A DNA stretch of 64,000 nucleotides from Caballeronia sp. INDeC2 (GTDB taxonomy: Bacteria > Pseudomonadota > Gammaproteobacteria > Burkholderiales > Burkholderiaceae). The notes below the pieces were generated by a model. It did not search any database and was not told where the DNA came from. It saw only the letters and a program-made list of their open reading frames with translations. Below are positions 53,187 through 62,486 of this stretch, piece after piece; position 1 is the stretch's first letter; each line of letters starts with the position of its first letter. The stretch covers positions 62,001-126,000 of the forward strand of contig NZ_JALQDG010000040.1 of NCBI RefSeq assembly GCF_023631325.1. The letters run 5' to 3'. Both the position numbers and the translations under genes were made by a program.

Positions 53187-54440
53187 TCAACGCGCGACGG
53201 GAATATCCGCGCCGCGCAAATGCAGGTAAGCGCCGAGCAGTGCGTGCTCGCTGCCGAACGCGCCCGCTTTCGTGACGATCGAAGGGCCGATGCCGCCCGA
53301 TGGCCGGCCGAGCGCGACGCCCGCTTCGATTTCGCGCACGAGTTCGAGGCTGCCGACGTTCGCGGCGGCGAGCATCGCGCGCGCGGTTTCGCCGCCGGTC
53401 GCGATCAGTCCGCCGAGCGCGTCGAAGTGAGGCGCGACGAGCGCTGCGAGCGCGGTCGACAGCAGCGCGCCTTCGGCGGGATCGAACGCTTCGTCGCGGC
53501 CGATGCGCACGATCGCGTCCACTTTGCCGCGCACCGAATCGCCGATGCGCTCATGCCACGCCCGCCATTGCGGATGACCCGCGCCGTCGCGCAGCACGGC
53601 GGGCGGCACGATCATTTCGCGCACGCCGGCTTCGGCGCGCAGCATCGCGCATTGACGCTCGGAGATCGCCGAGAGGCTGCCGACGAGCGCGAGGATCGGG
53701 CCTTGCGTCGGATCGATCGAGCTTGTTTGCTGCACGGACGCATCGGCATCGAAGAGATCGGGCAAGGCGGCCAGTTCGCGCGCGAGTCCGCCCGAGCCGA
53801 CCCAGAAAAACGGCGCATCGACCGACGCCGTCACGCGGGCGAGCGCGGCGAGATCGTCGCTCGTTTCTGCGTCGACGATGATCGCGTCGATGCCATGCGC
53901 CGACGCCGCCGCCGACGCGACCATCGCGGCGACATCCCGCGGTGCGGCGCGGAACGCGTCGAGCGAAACGTGCGCGACGCGCAGGCCGACCATGTCGAGC
54001 AGCGCGCGCAATTCGGCGTTTTGCCCGGCGTGCTCGAGTTGCCACGTTTCGGTGTCTTCGAGCGGCACGCCGCGCACGAACACGCGGCCGTCGCGCACGG
54101 TGCGGCCCGTCGCCGGGAACGCGGGCGTGACGATCGCCGGTCCGGCGAGCCGCGTCAGCGCGGCGACTTCGGCGGCCCAGTTGCCGCGCAAGGTCGAATC
54201 GATCTTCTTGTAGAGACGCCGGCCCGGCGCGCGCAGCGTCTGCCAGGCGCTCGCCGTGCGTTTCGCGGCGTCGGCGGGCGTGAGGCGGCGCGTGTCGGTG
54301 TCGGCGGCGATGACCGTCGCGTTCGCGTGCGATGCATCGGCGTCGAGCGAGACGACGGTCTTCAGGCCGGCCGCCGCGAACGCGATGGCGCAATCGGCGG
54401 CGCCCGAGAGATCGTCGGCGACGATCAGCAAGCTCTTCAT
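53187..54440 (-). CDS. dtnK: Four-carbon acid sugar kinase (DtnK/OtnK-like, DUF1537)
   Basis: A 417-residue kinase of the DUF1537 family. The N-terminal LLIVADDLSGAADCAIAFAA and KIDSTLRGNWAAE are substrate-domain signatures, and the C-terminal nucleotide-binding domain shows GGLIATGGETARAMLAA and GPSIVTKAGAFGSEHALLGA. It phosphorylates D-threonate or a related aldonate. It overlaps the permease gene by 4 bp. The specific substrate is inferred from its partner pdxA2. Confidence 0.9.
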   Translation of the reverse strand: MKSLLIVADDLSGAADCAIAFAAAGLKTVVSLDADASHANATVIAADTDTRRLTPADAAKRTASAWQTLRAPGRRLYKKIDSTLRGNWAAEVAALTRLAGPAIVTPAFPATGRTVRDGRVFVRGVPLEDTETWQLEHAGQNAELRALLDMVGLRVAHVSLDAFRAAPRDVAAMVASAAASAHGIDAIIVDAETSDDLAALARVTASVDAPFFWVGSGGLARELAALPDLFDADASVQQTSSIDPTQGPILALVGSLSAISERQCAMLRAEAGVREMIVPPAVLRDGAGHPQWRAWHERIGDSVRGKVDAIVRIGRDEAFDPAEGALLSTALAALVAPHFDALGGLIATGGETARAMLAAANVGSLELVREIEAGVALGRPSGGIGPSIVTKAGAFGSEHALLGAYLHLRGADIPVAR

Positions 54441-55435
54441 TGCGCGGCCTCGCGTGTCTTCGACGACGAACGCGCATCGAGCCGCGCGTTCACGCGTTTG
54501 GCGATCGACGCCGTGAGTATCGGCGACACGATCGCCGTCACGACGACGCACGCCGCGACGAGCAGCGTCGCGGACTTGGCCGCTTCGGCATAAACCGGAT
54601 TGGCCGCCGCGATCAGCGCCGGGACGGCGGCCGCGTTACCCGCGGTGTTCGCCGCCGCCGCGCCTGCCACGCCCGTGCCGCCCGTCAGACGATCCGCAAA
54701 GTACAGCGGAATACCCGTCACGACGACGACCGCGAAACCCAGCCCGATGCCGAGCAAGCCGGCTTGCCAGACCTTGTGCAGATCGAGACTCGCGCCGAGC
54801 GCCAGCGCGAAGAACGGAATCATCACCGGGACGGCGCGGCCGAGGAACTCGCGCATTTCGCGATCGAGATTGCCGAGCAGCATGCCGACCGCGAGCGGCA
54901 GAATGCTGCCGACGAGCGTCGGCCACGGAAACGCCGAGAGACCCGCGACGCCGAGCGTGACCATCGTCAGGAACGGGCCGGATTCGAGCGACATGATCGT
55001 GTACGCGCCCACGTCTTCCGAACGGCCGTATTGGCCCATCAGCGCCATGTACAGGCCGCCGTTGGTGTCGTTCATCGCGGCGACGACAGCCAGTGTCGAG
55101 ATGCCCGCGAACACGCCCGACGTGATCGGCTGCTCGCCGAGGAAATGCCCGAGCACGATGCCCGCGACGATCGCCGTGCCGACTTTCGTCGCGAACAGCG
55201 CGCCGCCCTTTTTCAGGAGATAGGGCGTTGCCTTCACGTCGATGCTCGCGCCCATGCAGACATAGAACACCGCGAGAATCGGCAGCGATCCGGTGAAGAG
55301 CGCGTTCGTGAACGAGCCGAAGAATTTCGGCATGTTCGGCGCGAAGGTCGCGATCAGCGAGCCGATCAGCAGCGGGACGATCATCATCCCGCCGGGCACG
55401 CGCTCGACGGCGCGCTTGATATGAATCTGAGCCAT
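54437..55435 (-). CDS. KdgT-family 2-keto-3-deoxygluconate/acid sugar permease
   Basis: A 332-residue permease with ten or so helices. IKRAVERVPGGMMIVPLLIG is the typical KdgT N-terminus, and AAMNDTNGGLYMALMGQYGR and AAANTAGNAAAVPALIAAAN are conserved blocks. In this operon it probably imports the four-carbon acid later phosphorylated by DtnK. It is the first gene of the minus-strand operon and starts 18 bp from a large dyad operator. Confidence 0.9.
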   Translation of the reverse strand: MAQIHIKRAVERVPGGMMIVPLLIGSLIATFAPNMPKFFGSFTNALFTGSLPILAVFYVCMGASIDVKATPYLLKKGGALFATKVGTAIVAGIVLGHFLGEQPITSGVFAGISTLAVVAAMNDTNGGLYMALMGQYGRSEDVGAYTIMSLESGPFLTMVTLGVAGLSAFPWPTLVGSILPLAVGMLLGNLDREMREFLGRAVPVMIPFFALALGASLDLHKVWQAGLLGIGLGFAVVVVTGIPLYFADRLTGGTGVAGAAAANTAGNAAAVPALIAAANPVYAEAAKSATLLVAACVVVTAIVSPILTASIAKRVNARLDARSSSKTREAAQ

Positions 55436-55453
55436 GCATGTCTCCAGAGTGGT

Positions 55454-55492
55454 TTTGCCCGATTCGGTCATAAAGTGACTGAATCGGGCAAA
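55454..55492. promoter_or_regulatory. 39-bp dyad operator upstream of the acid sugar operon
   Basis: TTTGCCCGATTC (55454-55465) and GAATCGGGCAAA (55481-55492) are perfect reverse complements. Inside them one mismatch is followed by GTCA/TGAC, with a 5-bp centre TAAAG. It ends 18 bp before the permease ATG. It is the likely operator of the divergent DeoR regulator. Confidence 0.65.
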
Positions 55493-55509
55493 TGGAGTGT
55501 AGCCCTCCC

Positions 55510-55563
55510 GCGCATTTTGCGCAAACCAGTCGCCGTGGGTGTTTATCCTGATCGAATCGATCA
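55510..55563. promoter_or_regulatory. Two further dyads in the DeoR-permease gap
   Basis: GCGCA-TTT-TGCGC (55510-55522) and TGATCG-AAT-CGATCA (55549-55563) are short perfect inverted repeats between the divergent genes. They may be secondary operators or belong to the promoter; neither is assigned. Confidence 0.35.
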
Positions 55564-55666
55564 AACTGAACACGATACGCTCAGAAGGGATCGCAGCATT
55601 CGCCGGACCCGGACGGTTCGTTACACTGTGCGTCGCCTCGAAACAGCAAAGAATTCAGGGAACGGG

Positions 55667-56446
55667 ATGAAAGTCGAGAAACGCCGCGAAGCCATGCTCA
55701 AGGCCGTGCTCTCCGGCATGAACGATGTGGCCGCGTTGTGCGATCACTTCGGCATGTCGGAAGCGACGGTACGCCGCGACCTGCGCGCGCTCGCCGACGA
55801 GCGTCGCATCGTGCGCACGTACGGCGGCGCGGCGTCGGTAGGCATGCACGAGCCGGAAGAATCGCTCGATATGCGCCGCGAGAGTTTTCGCGAGCAAAAG
55901 GAAGCGATCGCGCGCGCGGCGGCGCGTCACGTGCAGGACGGCGACACGATCTTCCTCGACGGCGGCACGACCACGGCGGCGCTCGCGCGCGGCCTCGCCG
56001 GCCGTTCGGAAGTCCACGTCGTGACGAACAATCTCCTCGCCGTGAACGTGCTTGCCTCGGCGGACGTGCGCGTGACGCTGATCGGCGGCGATGTGCGGCC
56101 ATCGAGCATGAGCACGCTCGGGCCGATCGCGCAGGTGGCGCTCACGCGCGTCACGTTCGACAAGGCGTTTCTCGGCGCGGACGGCGTCGTCGCGGGACGC
56201 GGGCTGTGCGAAGCGACGGCGGAGCAGGCGTTCCTGAAGGAATGCGTGATCGCGCAGGCGGCGGGCGTGTTCGTGCTGGTCACGTCGAACAAGCTGGAGC
56301 GCGCGAGCCAGCAGCACTGGACGCCGCTCGAGCGCGACTGGACGCTCGTCACCGACGCGCTGGCCGAAGCGCCGGTGCTCGCGCGCTTCGAGGAGCGGGG
56401 AAACGTGACGGTGGAATGCGCCGAGGTGATGTCGAAAGAAACGTGA
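55667..56446 (+). CDS. DeoR family transcriptional regulator
   Basis: A 259-residue DeoR/GlpR regulator. HTH: DVAALCDHFGMSEATVRRDL. The sugar-phosphate-binding domain contains DTIFLDGGTTTAALARGLAG. It is divergent from the permease-kinase-dehydrogenase operon and probably represses it until a phosphorylated acid sugar binds. The start MKVEKRREAM is at the family N-terminus. Confidence 0.9.
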   Translation: MKVEKRREAMLKAVLSGMNDVAALCDHFGMSEATVRRDLRALADERRIVRTYGGAASVGMHEPEESLDMRRESFREQKEAIARAAARHVQDGDTIFLDGGTTTAALARGLAGRSEVHVVTNNLLAVNVLASADVRVTLIGGDVRPSSMSTLGPIAQVALTRVTFDKAFLGADGVVAGRGLCEATAEQAFLKECVIAQAAGVFVLVTSNKLERASQQHWTPLERDWTLVTDALAEAPVLARFEERGNVTVECAEVMSKET

Positions 56447-56464
56447 CCGGCGCGCCTGAACTCG

Positions 56465-58960
56465 TCAGACGCGCGCCGCCAGCGCCAGCACGCGCTCCAG
56501 TTCCGGAAGATCGACCGGCTTGACGAGATGCGCGTCGAAACCGGCGGCGCGCGTGCGCGCCATGTCTTCGTCGGAACCGAGGCCGGTCATTGCCGCGACG
56601 ACCACGCGCTCTCTATCGTCACGCATGCGGCGGATCACGTCGAAGCCCGTCATGCCCGGCATCGACAGATCGAGCAGCACGACCTGCGGCCGTAGCGCTT
56701 CGAATGAATCGAGCGCGCCCAGCCCGTCGTACGCGGCGCGCGCATTGTGGCCGAGCATCTCGACGAGCAGCGTCATGCTGTCGGCGGAATCGCGGTTGTC
56801 GTCGACGACGAGCACGTCGAGCTGACGGCTCGTGACCGCATACGGCGTCGCGCCGGCCGGTGCGCCGTTCGTGGGCGCCTCGGCGAGCGGCAGCCACAGC
56901 GAAAACACGCTGCCTCGTCCCGCGCCGCCGCTCTTCGCTTCGACATGGCCGCCGTGCAACTCCGCGATCGCGCGCACGAGCGTGAGGCCGATGCCGAGAC
57001 CGCCTTCGTCCAGATGCGCGCCCGGCGGATGTTCCTGCACGAAAAGATCGAAGACGCTGCCGAGCGCACCGGAGGAAATGCCGCGGCCCTCGTCGGTCAC
57101 GCGCACCAGCACCGAGCCGCCGCGCGGGCCGACTTCGAGCGTGATCGTCGAGTTGGGCGGACTGAATTTCGACGCGTTGTTGAGCAGATTGTTGAGCGCC
57201 TGCACGAGCCGCGTCGCATCGCCGTTGACGAAAAGCGGCTGACCGCCGTCCTTCACGTCGATGCGTTGCCCGCGCTCGTCGCAGAGCGGCTGGCTCGCCT
57301 CGACGCTCAGATGCACGACATCGGCGATATCGACGGTCGCGGTCGCGAGGCGAATCTTGCCCGAGCTGACGCGCCCGGCTTCGAGCAGATCGTCGACGAG
57401 CCGCGTCAGATGCGCGAGCTGACGATCGACGATCTCGCGGCTGCGGATCACCTCGGCATCGTCGGACGCCTTGAGCTTGAGGATGCTCACCGCGTTGCGG
57501 ATCGGCGCGAGCGGATTGCGCAGCTCGTGGCCGAGCAGGGCGAGAAACTCGTTCATGCGCCGGCTCGACGCTTCCAGTTCTTCGAGACGCCGCCGCGCGG
57601 TCATGTCGCGCGTGATCTTGACGAAGCTCTGCTCGCCGCCGTTGTTGCCGGGCAGCGCGCTCAGCATGACGTGCGCCCAGAACTCGGAGCCGTCCTTGCG
57701 CACGCGCCAGTCCTCGTGCTCGACGCGGCCGCGCTTGGCGGCGAGCGCGAGGTCGTCGCCGGGACGGTCGCGGCCGTGTTCGTCGGACGTGTAGAAGAGC
57801 GCAAAGTGCCGGCCGATCGCTTCGGAGGCCGTGAAGCCGTAGATCGCGCGCGCGCCGTCGTTCCACGAGCGCACGTAGCCGCTCTGGTCGAGCATGCAGA
57901 TCGCGTAGTCGCTCACCGAGTCGATGAGCAGGCGCAGGCGTTCGTTCGCCTCCGTCGCGACGTGCCGGTCGGTGACGTCGTGCACGAAGCACGCGAACTG
58001 GCGCTGGCCTTCGTACCAGACTTCGCTGATCGTCAGCTCGGCGGCGAACTCGCTGCCGTCGCGGCGCAGCGCGGGCAGCTCGAAGCGCCGGTTGATCATG
58101 CGCGCCTCGCCCGTCGCGAGATAGCGCGTGAGCCCGGCGCGATGCGCGTCGCGCAAGCGCTCGGGCACGATGTGCGATGCGAGTTCGCGGCCTGCCACTT
58201 CATGCTGCTTCCAGCCGAAGAGAACCGTCGCGGCCTCGTTCCAGTCGACGACCATGCCGGCCTCGTCCATCGACACGAACGCGACGTGCGCGTTGTCGAG
58301 CACGGTCTGACGGCGGCGCAGGGCGTCGGCGAGCTTCTTTTCATATTCGATGCGCAGCGACGACTCGACCGAAAGATCCGCGGCGACGCTGGCGTTTTCC
58401 TTCACGAGCTTGCGGTTTTCCTGCGCGATTTCTTCGCGCGCGATGGTCTCGGCGATGCACGCGCAAAACGCGTCGAGGATGCTGATATCGGACGGCCCGA
58501 AGTGATCGGCCTCGCCGGAGATGAGCTTCAGCACGGCGACCGAGCGGCCTTCGTAGACGACGGGCGCGACGACCATCGACACGGCGCCGACCGCCTCGCA
58601 CGCCGCGCGATCGACGCGATGGTCCGTCGCCGAATTGCGGCAGATGAGCGCCTGCTGGCGCGTGATGCAAAGGCCCGACAGACTGCCGGCAGTGGGCAGC
58701 CGCACGCCGATATGCGCCGCCGCCGCGCCGCTCGCCGCGCGATAGACGAGCGAATCGCCCTCGATCCATTCCACCACGGCGGACGCGACGTTCGCGACTT
58801 CTCTCAGCGTGTCGGTGACTTTTTGCAGATAGGCGGGCAGCGGGAGCCGCGAATGCGCGAGGCTGGCGAATGTGGCGAACCATCGCCGGAAATGCGCGAG
58901 ATGCTGATGTTTCGCCTTGACATTATCTTCTGGGGTCGACGCCTCGTATTGAGTCGGCAT
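56465..58960 (-). CDS. Hybrid GAF-PAS-PAS sensor histidine kinase with C-terminal receiver
   Basis: A cytoplasmic 831-residue hybrid kinase. GAF (about 30-170), a short coiled coil, two PAS domains (about 210-330 and 335-455), then HisKA with H478 in LALLGHELRNPLAPIRNAVS, a HATPase (QALNNLLNNASKFSPP), and a C-terminal receiver with D764 in VVLLDLSMPGMTG. No transmembrane helix is predicted. No output regulator is linked, so its partner is unknown. A PurR/LacI-type palindrome lies about 94 bp upstream of its start. Confidence 0.92.
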   Translation of the reverse strand: MPTQYEASTPEDNVKAKHQHLAHFRRWFATFASLAHSRLPLPAYLQKVTDTLREVANVASAVVEWIEGDSLVYRAASGAAAAHIGVRLPTAGSLSGLCITRQQALICRNSATDHRVDRAACEAVGAVSMVVAPVVYEGRSVAVLKLISGEADHFGPSDISILDAFCACIAETIAREEIAQENRKLVKENASVAADLSVESSLRIEYEKKLADALRRRQTVLDNAHVAFVSMDEAGMVVDWNEAATVLFGWKQHEVAGRELASHIVPERLRDAHRAGLTRYLATGEARMINRRFELPALRRDGSEFAAELTISEVWYEGQRQFACFVHDVTDRHVATEANERLRLLIDSVSDYAICMLDQSGYVRSWNDGARAIYGFTASEAIGRHFALFYTSDEHGRDRPGDDLALAAKRGRVEHEDWRVRKDGSEFWAHVMLSALPGNNGGEQSFVKITRDMTARRRLEELEASSRRMNEFLALLGHELRNPLAPIRNAVSILKLKASDDAEVIRSREIVDRQLAHLTRLVDDLLEAGRVSSGKIRLATATVDIADVVHLSVEASQPLCDERGQRIDVKDGGQPLFVNGDATRLVQALNNLLNNASKFSPPNSTITLEVGPRGGSVLVRVTDEGRGISSGALGSVFDLFVQEHPPGAHLDEGGLGIGLTLVRAIAELHGGHVEAKSGGAGRGSVFSLWLPLAEAPTNGAPAGATPYAVTSRQLDVLVVDDNRDSADSMTLLVEMLGHNARAAYDGLGALDSFEALRPQVVLLDLSMPGMTGFDVIRRMRDDRERVVVAAMTGLGSDEDMARTRAAGFDAHLVKPVDLPELERVLALAARV

Positions 58961-59053
58961 GGGCCATGTCCAATCGATGGATCGCGATGATGAATCGCGG
59001 AGGCATCGGAGTTTGCAAGACGGATCGTGGCGTCAATTGAAACATAAATATCG

Positions 59054-59067
59054 CGCAAACGTTTGCG
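59054..59067. promoter_or_regulatory. Perfect LacI/PurR-type palindrome
   Basis: CGCAAACGTTTGCG is a perfect 14-bp palindrome with the core of the LacI/GalR (PurR) operator type. It sits between the hybrid kinase start and the stop of the NmrA-like gene, so it is placed to control the kinase. Confidence 0.5.
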
Positions 59068-59125
59068 GTGAATTAAACGTCGTGGCCGGGCGTCGTGTTG
59101 TCGAGCCCGGCGTTTTCGATTCGCT

Positions 59126-60004
59126 TTATTGCGTGGTCCATTCGCGTGCGGCTTCGGCGGCGAAATCCCGATATGCGCGCGGCGCCCGGCCGAGCAGCGA
59201 TGTAAGCCGCTCGATTTCCTGCGCCGAAGCCACCGCGCCATCCTGCTGATAGCGCTGCATCATGAGACGCATGTCGTAGGCGAGCCATTCCGGGCCCGCG
59301 CCTTTCATGCGCGCTTCGAGCGCGTCGAGATCGTCGCCGCCGTAGCGGATCTCGCGTTGCAACGCGTCGCGCCAGATCGCGGTGATGCTGTCGGCTATGA
59401 GCGCATCGGGACCGGCGAGTTCGTAGGCTTCGCGCGGCAAGGGCGTATCGCTGCGTTCGCGGCGCAAGAGTTCGCGCGCAGCGGCATCGCCGATATCGCG
59501 GACATCGACCATCGAAATTCCTTTTGCGCCGATCGGCATGCCGTACACGCCGTGATGCAGCAGTGCATCTTTCAGGCCGATGTCGTTCTGCATGAAGTAC
59601 GCGGGGCGCAGGATCGTCGCGGGCAAATCGCAGTGCTCGATCATGCGTTCGACCGTGTGCTTGCTGGTGAAGTGAGGTACGTCCGTGTAGGCGTCGCCCT
59701 TGAACACCGACAGATACACGATGCCCTTCACGCCCGCCTCGCGCGCGATGCTCATCGCCTGCAGCGCCTGCGTGAGTTCGTCCGCGGCGTTCGGCGCGAG
59801 CAGAAAGAGCGTGTCGATGTCTTTCATCGACTCGCGCAACGCGCCGATTTCGCCCAGGTCGCCCTTGACCGCCGTCACGCCCGCCGGAAACTTCGCGCGC
59901 TCCGGCGAACGCGTGAGCGCGCGCACGTTCGCGCCGCTGTCCTTCAGATGGTCGAGAACCTGCGTGCCGATCACGCCGGTGCTGCCGGTTACGAGAATGG
60001 TCAT
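59126..60004 (-). CDS. NmrA-like NAD(P)-binding oxidoreductase
   Basis: A 292-residue atypical short-chain dehydrogenase fold (NmrA/quinone-reductase-like). MTILVTGSTGVIGTQVLDHL is the Rossmann motif, and KGIVYLSVFKGDA and PATILRPAYFMQNDI are typical of QOR2/NmrA-like proteins. The catalytic Tyr/Lys pair of classical SDRs is not evident. AAGGAGA lies 5 bp before the ATG. It is divergent from a LysR gene 104 bp away, its likely regulator. Confidence 0.88.
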   Translation of the reverse strand: MTILVTGSTGVIGTQVLDHLKDSGANVRALTRSPERAKFPAGVTAVKGDLGEIGALRESMKDIDTLFLLAPNAADELTQALQAMSIAREAGVKGIVYLSVFKGDAYTDVPHFTSKHTVERMIEHCDLPATILRPAYFMQNDIGLKDALLHHGVYGMPIGAKGISMVDVRDIGDAAARELLRRERSDTPLPREAYELAGPDALIADSITAIWRDALQREIRYGGDDLDALEARMKGAGPEWLAYDMRLMMQRYQQDGAVASAQEIERLTSLLGRAPRAYRDFAAEAAREWTTQ

Positions 60005-60108
60005 GTCGATCTCCTTGGATCCGTTGAGTACACCGCCTACGATAGTTGTTCCGCTTTCGAGCCGATAGACCGTGGTTCGAGACATGTCGTCTCAACGACG
60101 GAACGATC

Positions 60109-60960
60109 ATGGACCTCACCGCACTCACCGATTTCAACGCCGTTGCGTTACACGGCGGTTTCGGACCCGCCGCGCGCCGCACGGGCCGCCCGAAAGCCAC
60201 GCTCTCGCGGCGCGTCGCGGAGCTGGAGCAACGCCTCGGCGTGCGGCTCCTCGAGCGCGGCTCGCGAACGCTGCGTCTGACCGAGGAAGGCCGCGCGCTG
60301 CACGAACGCACGCGCGGCCTGCTTGCCGAAATCGACGATGCAGCCGAGGCGATTCGCTCGCGCGCGCCTGTGCCGAGCGGACGCCTGCGAGTGAGCGCGC
60401 CGATCGTTTTCGCGCATGTCGTGCTGCCGCGCATCGCGTCGCGGTTTGCGTCGGCGTATCCGCAGGTGGAGCTCGAGATCGTCGCGGAGGATCGTGTCGC
60501 GGATCCGGTGCAGGACGGATACGACCTCGTCATCCGCATCGACCCCGACGCCGACGAGTTGCTCGTCGGACGCCGCATCGCGACCGACCGGCGCGTGCTG
60601 GTCGCGGCGCGCGGCTTCATGACCGACGATCGCGCATCTTCCTTGCCTGCCGTCGTGCTCGCGCGCGCGGCCAGCACGCCTTGGCAAATCCGAAGCGACG
60701 ATGGCCGCGAACGCACGATCATGCCCGAACCGGTGCTGCGTCTGTCGTCGTTGCTGATGGCGCGCGAGGCCGTGCTCGAAGGCGCGGGCGTGGCGTTGCT
60801 GCCGGGCTTGCTGGTCGAGCAGCAGATCGCCGATGGAAGACTCGTCAGGCTAGGGCTCGATGCGGGGCCGGCCGTCGAAATCTGGGCGCTTTATAGCTCG
60901 CGGCGTTTGTTGAGCGCGAAAGTGCGCGCCTTTATCGACATGCTGCAAAGCGCGGCGTGA
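60109..60960 (+). CDS. LysR family transcriptional regulator
   Basis: A 283-residue LysR regulator. The HTH (FNAVALHGGFGPAARRTGRP, then KATLSRRVAELEQRLGVRLL) and the effector domain (PSGRLRVSAPIVFAHVVLPR) are clear. It is divergent from the NmrA-like gene and probably regulates it. GAGAC/GTCTC arms at 60079-60093 form a possible operator. The start at MDLTALTDFNA is the family N-terminus. Confidence 0.9.
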   Translation: MDLTALTDFNAVALHGGFGPAARRTGRPKATLSRRVAELEQRLGVRLLERGSRTLRLTEEGRALHERTRGLLAEIDDAAEAIRSRAPVPSGRLRVSAPIVFAHVVLPRIASRFASAYPQVELEIVAEDRVADPVQDGYDLVIRIDPDADELLVGRRIATDRRVLVAARGFMTDDRASSLPAVVLARAASTPWQIRSDDGRERTIMPEPVLRLSSLLMAREAVLEGAGVALLPGLLVEQQIADGRLVRLGLDAGPAVEIWALYSSRRLLSAKVRAFIDMLQSAA

Positions 60961-61119
60961 ACGTAACGCGAACGCGGCGGCAAAAAATACCGTGACGCCG
61001 ATCAAATCTTTTAAATAATTACGCGAAACATTCTTCAGCACATCTGAAAGCGGCCGTTAAGGAAATGGTCTAGCGCTCTCGCCGGATTACGGCGCCTCAA
61101 GTCCGACCTCTTGCTTTCG

Positions 61120-62397
61120 ATGACTGCCTCGATTCCTCACGACATCCTCGCCGTGCCCGCCGGCGACACTCCGTCAGCCGCATTGACGCCCGTGCGCCTC
61201 GTATCGACGAACGGCGCCGCGAAGCCGCCGTTCCCATTGCCCGCGCCCATTCCCACTCAGGACGCGGGCGCGGGCGTGCGCTTCGACTTCAACGACGGCT
61301 GTCGCGTGACGCTGCCCGAAGGCGAATGGCATGTGGTGCTGCGCGACTTCGAAACCGGCAACGTGCTGTTCGAAACGGATATCGGCGCGGGCGCGGTGGC
61401 GAGCGGCAAGAAGTATTTCGTGCCGTTCGAGCTCGAAGTGCAAAGGCGCGGCAAGGACGCCGACGCGGCCGTTATCCATCGCTACGATGCGAAGGATCGC
61501 GAAGTGCTGATCCAGTTTCCGGTCGGCACGCTGGGCGACTTGATGGGCTGGTTCCCGTATGCGGTGAAGTTCCAGCGCAAGCACGGCTGCCGCCTGGCCT
61601 GCTCGATGTCCGCGCTGATCGCGCCGCTCTTTCGTGGCGCCTACCCTGAAATCGAATTCATCACGCCGGAAGAAGTCGATCCCGCGCGCTATTACGCGAC
61701 CTACAACATCGGCCTCTTCTTCGACGACGAAGCCCACACGCATCAGCCGGTCGATTTCCGGCACGTCGGCCTGCATCGCACGGCGGGACATATTCTCGGC
61801 GTCGATCCGGAAGAGATCCGCCCGGAGATGGTTCTCGCCGATGCATCGCGCCCGATCGACGAGCGCTATGTCTGCATCGCCGTGCAAAGCTCAACGCAGT
61901 GCAAGTATTGGAATCATCCGACGGGCTGGCGCGAAATCGTCGCCTTCCTGAAGGACGCGGGCTATCGCGTGATCTGCATCGACCAGAAAGCGACGCATGG
62001 CTCGGGCCTCGTATGGAATCACATTCCGCACGGCGCGGAAGATCAGACCGGCGATCGTCCGCTCGAAGAGCGCGCGCGCTGGCTCAAGCATGCGGATTTT
62101 TTCGTCGGCCTGTCGAGCGGACTTGCGTGGCTCGCGTGGGCATGCGGGACGCCGGTCGCGATGATCAGCGGCTTCACGCACGAGAACAACGAATTCGCCA
62201 CGCCTTATCGCGTGATCAATTACCACGCCTGCAACGGCTGCTGGAACGACGTGCGTCATCGCTTCGATCATCAGGACTTCTTCTGGTGCCCGCGCCACAA
62301 GGACACGCCGCGCCAGTTCGAGTGCACGCGGCTCATCACGCCCGAACAGGTGAAGCGCACGCTGCGCCGCATTCCGGGATTTGGCACGGAAGCCTGA
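61120..62397 (+). CDS. Autotransporter strand-loop-strand O-heptosyltransferase (Aah/TibC family)
   Basis: A 425-residue glycosyltransferase that adds heptose to Ser residues of AIDA-type autotransporter passengers in the cytoplasm. LIQFPVGTLGDLMGWFPYAV, VQSSTQCKYWNHPTGWREIV and DFFVGLSSGLAWLAWACGTP are family blocks. The C-terminal iron finger is visible as C371, C374, C390 and C402 (CNGC ... WCPRH ... ECTR), the hallmark of the BAHT family (TibC). It is followed 89 bp later by its likely substrate autotransporter. No ribosome-binding site is evident; the ATG at 61120 was chosen over the TTG at 61111. Confidence 0.9.
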   Translation: MTASIPHDILAVPAGDTPSAALTPVRLVSTNGAAKPPFPLPAPIPTQDAGAGVRFDFNDGCRVTLPEGEWHVVLRDFETGNVLFETDIGAGAVASGKKYFVPFELEVQRRGKDADAAVIHRYDAKDREVLIQFPVGTLGDLMGWFPYAVKFQRKHGCRLACSMSALIAPLFRGAYPEIEFITPEEVDPARYYATYNIGLFFDDEAHTHQPVDFRHVGLHRTAGHILGVDPEEIRPEMVLADASRPIDERYVCIAVQSSTQCKYWNHPTGWREIVAFLKDAGYRVICIDQKATHGSGLVWNHIPHGAEDQTGDRPLEERARWLKHADFFVGLSSGLAWLAWACGTPVAMISGFTHENNEFATPYRVINYHACNGCWNDVRHRFDHQDFFWCPRHKDTPRQFECTRLITPEQVKRTLRRIPGFGTEA

Positions 62398-62438
62398 CCG
62401 CACTCACTACCTACGACGTTCGAGACCCGATCGCATCG

Positions 62439-62456
62439 CGCCTTCATCCGAAGGCG
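62439..62456 (+). repeat. Hairpin between heptosyltransferase and autotransporter
   Basis: CGCCTTC (62439-62445) and GAAGGCG (62450-62456) form a 7-bp stem with a 4-nt loop. No T-run follows, so it may be an mRNA stability or processing hairpin rather than a terminator. Confidence 0.4.
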
Positions 62457-62486
62457 TGAGGGAAGCACACATACCAACACGAACAA

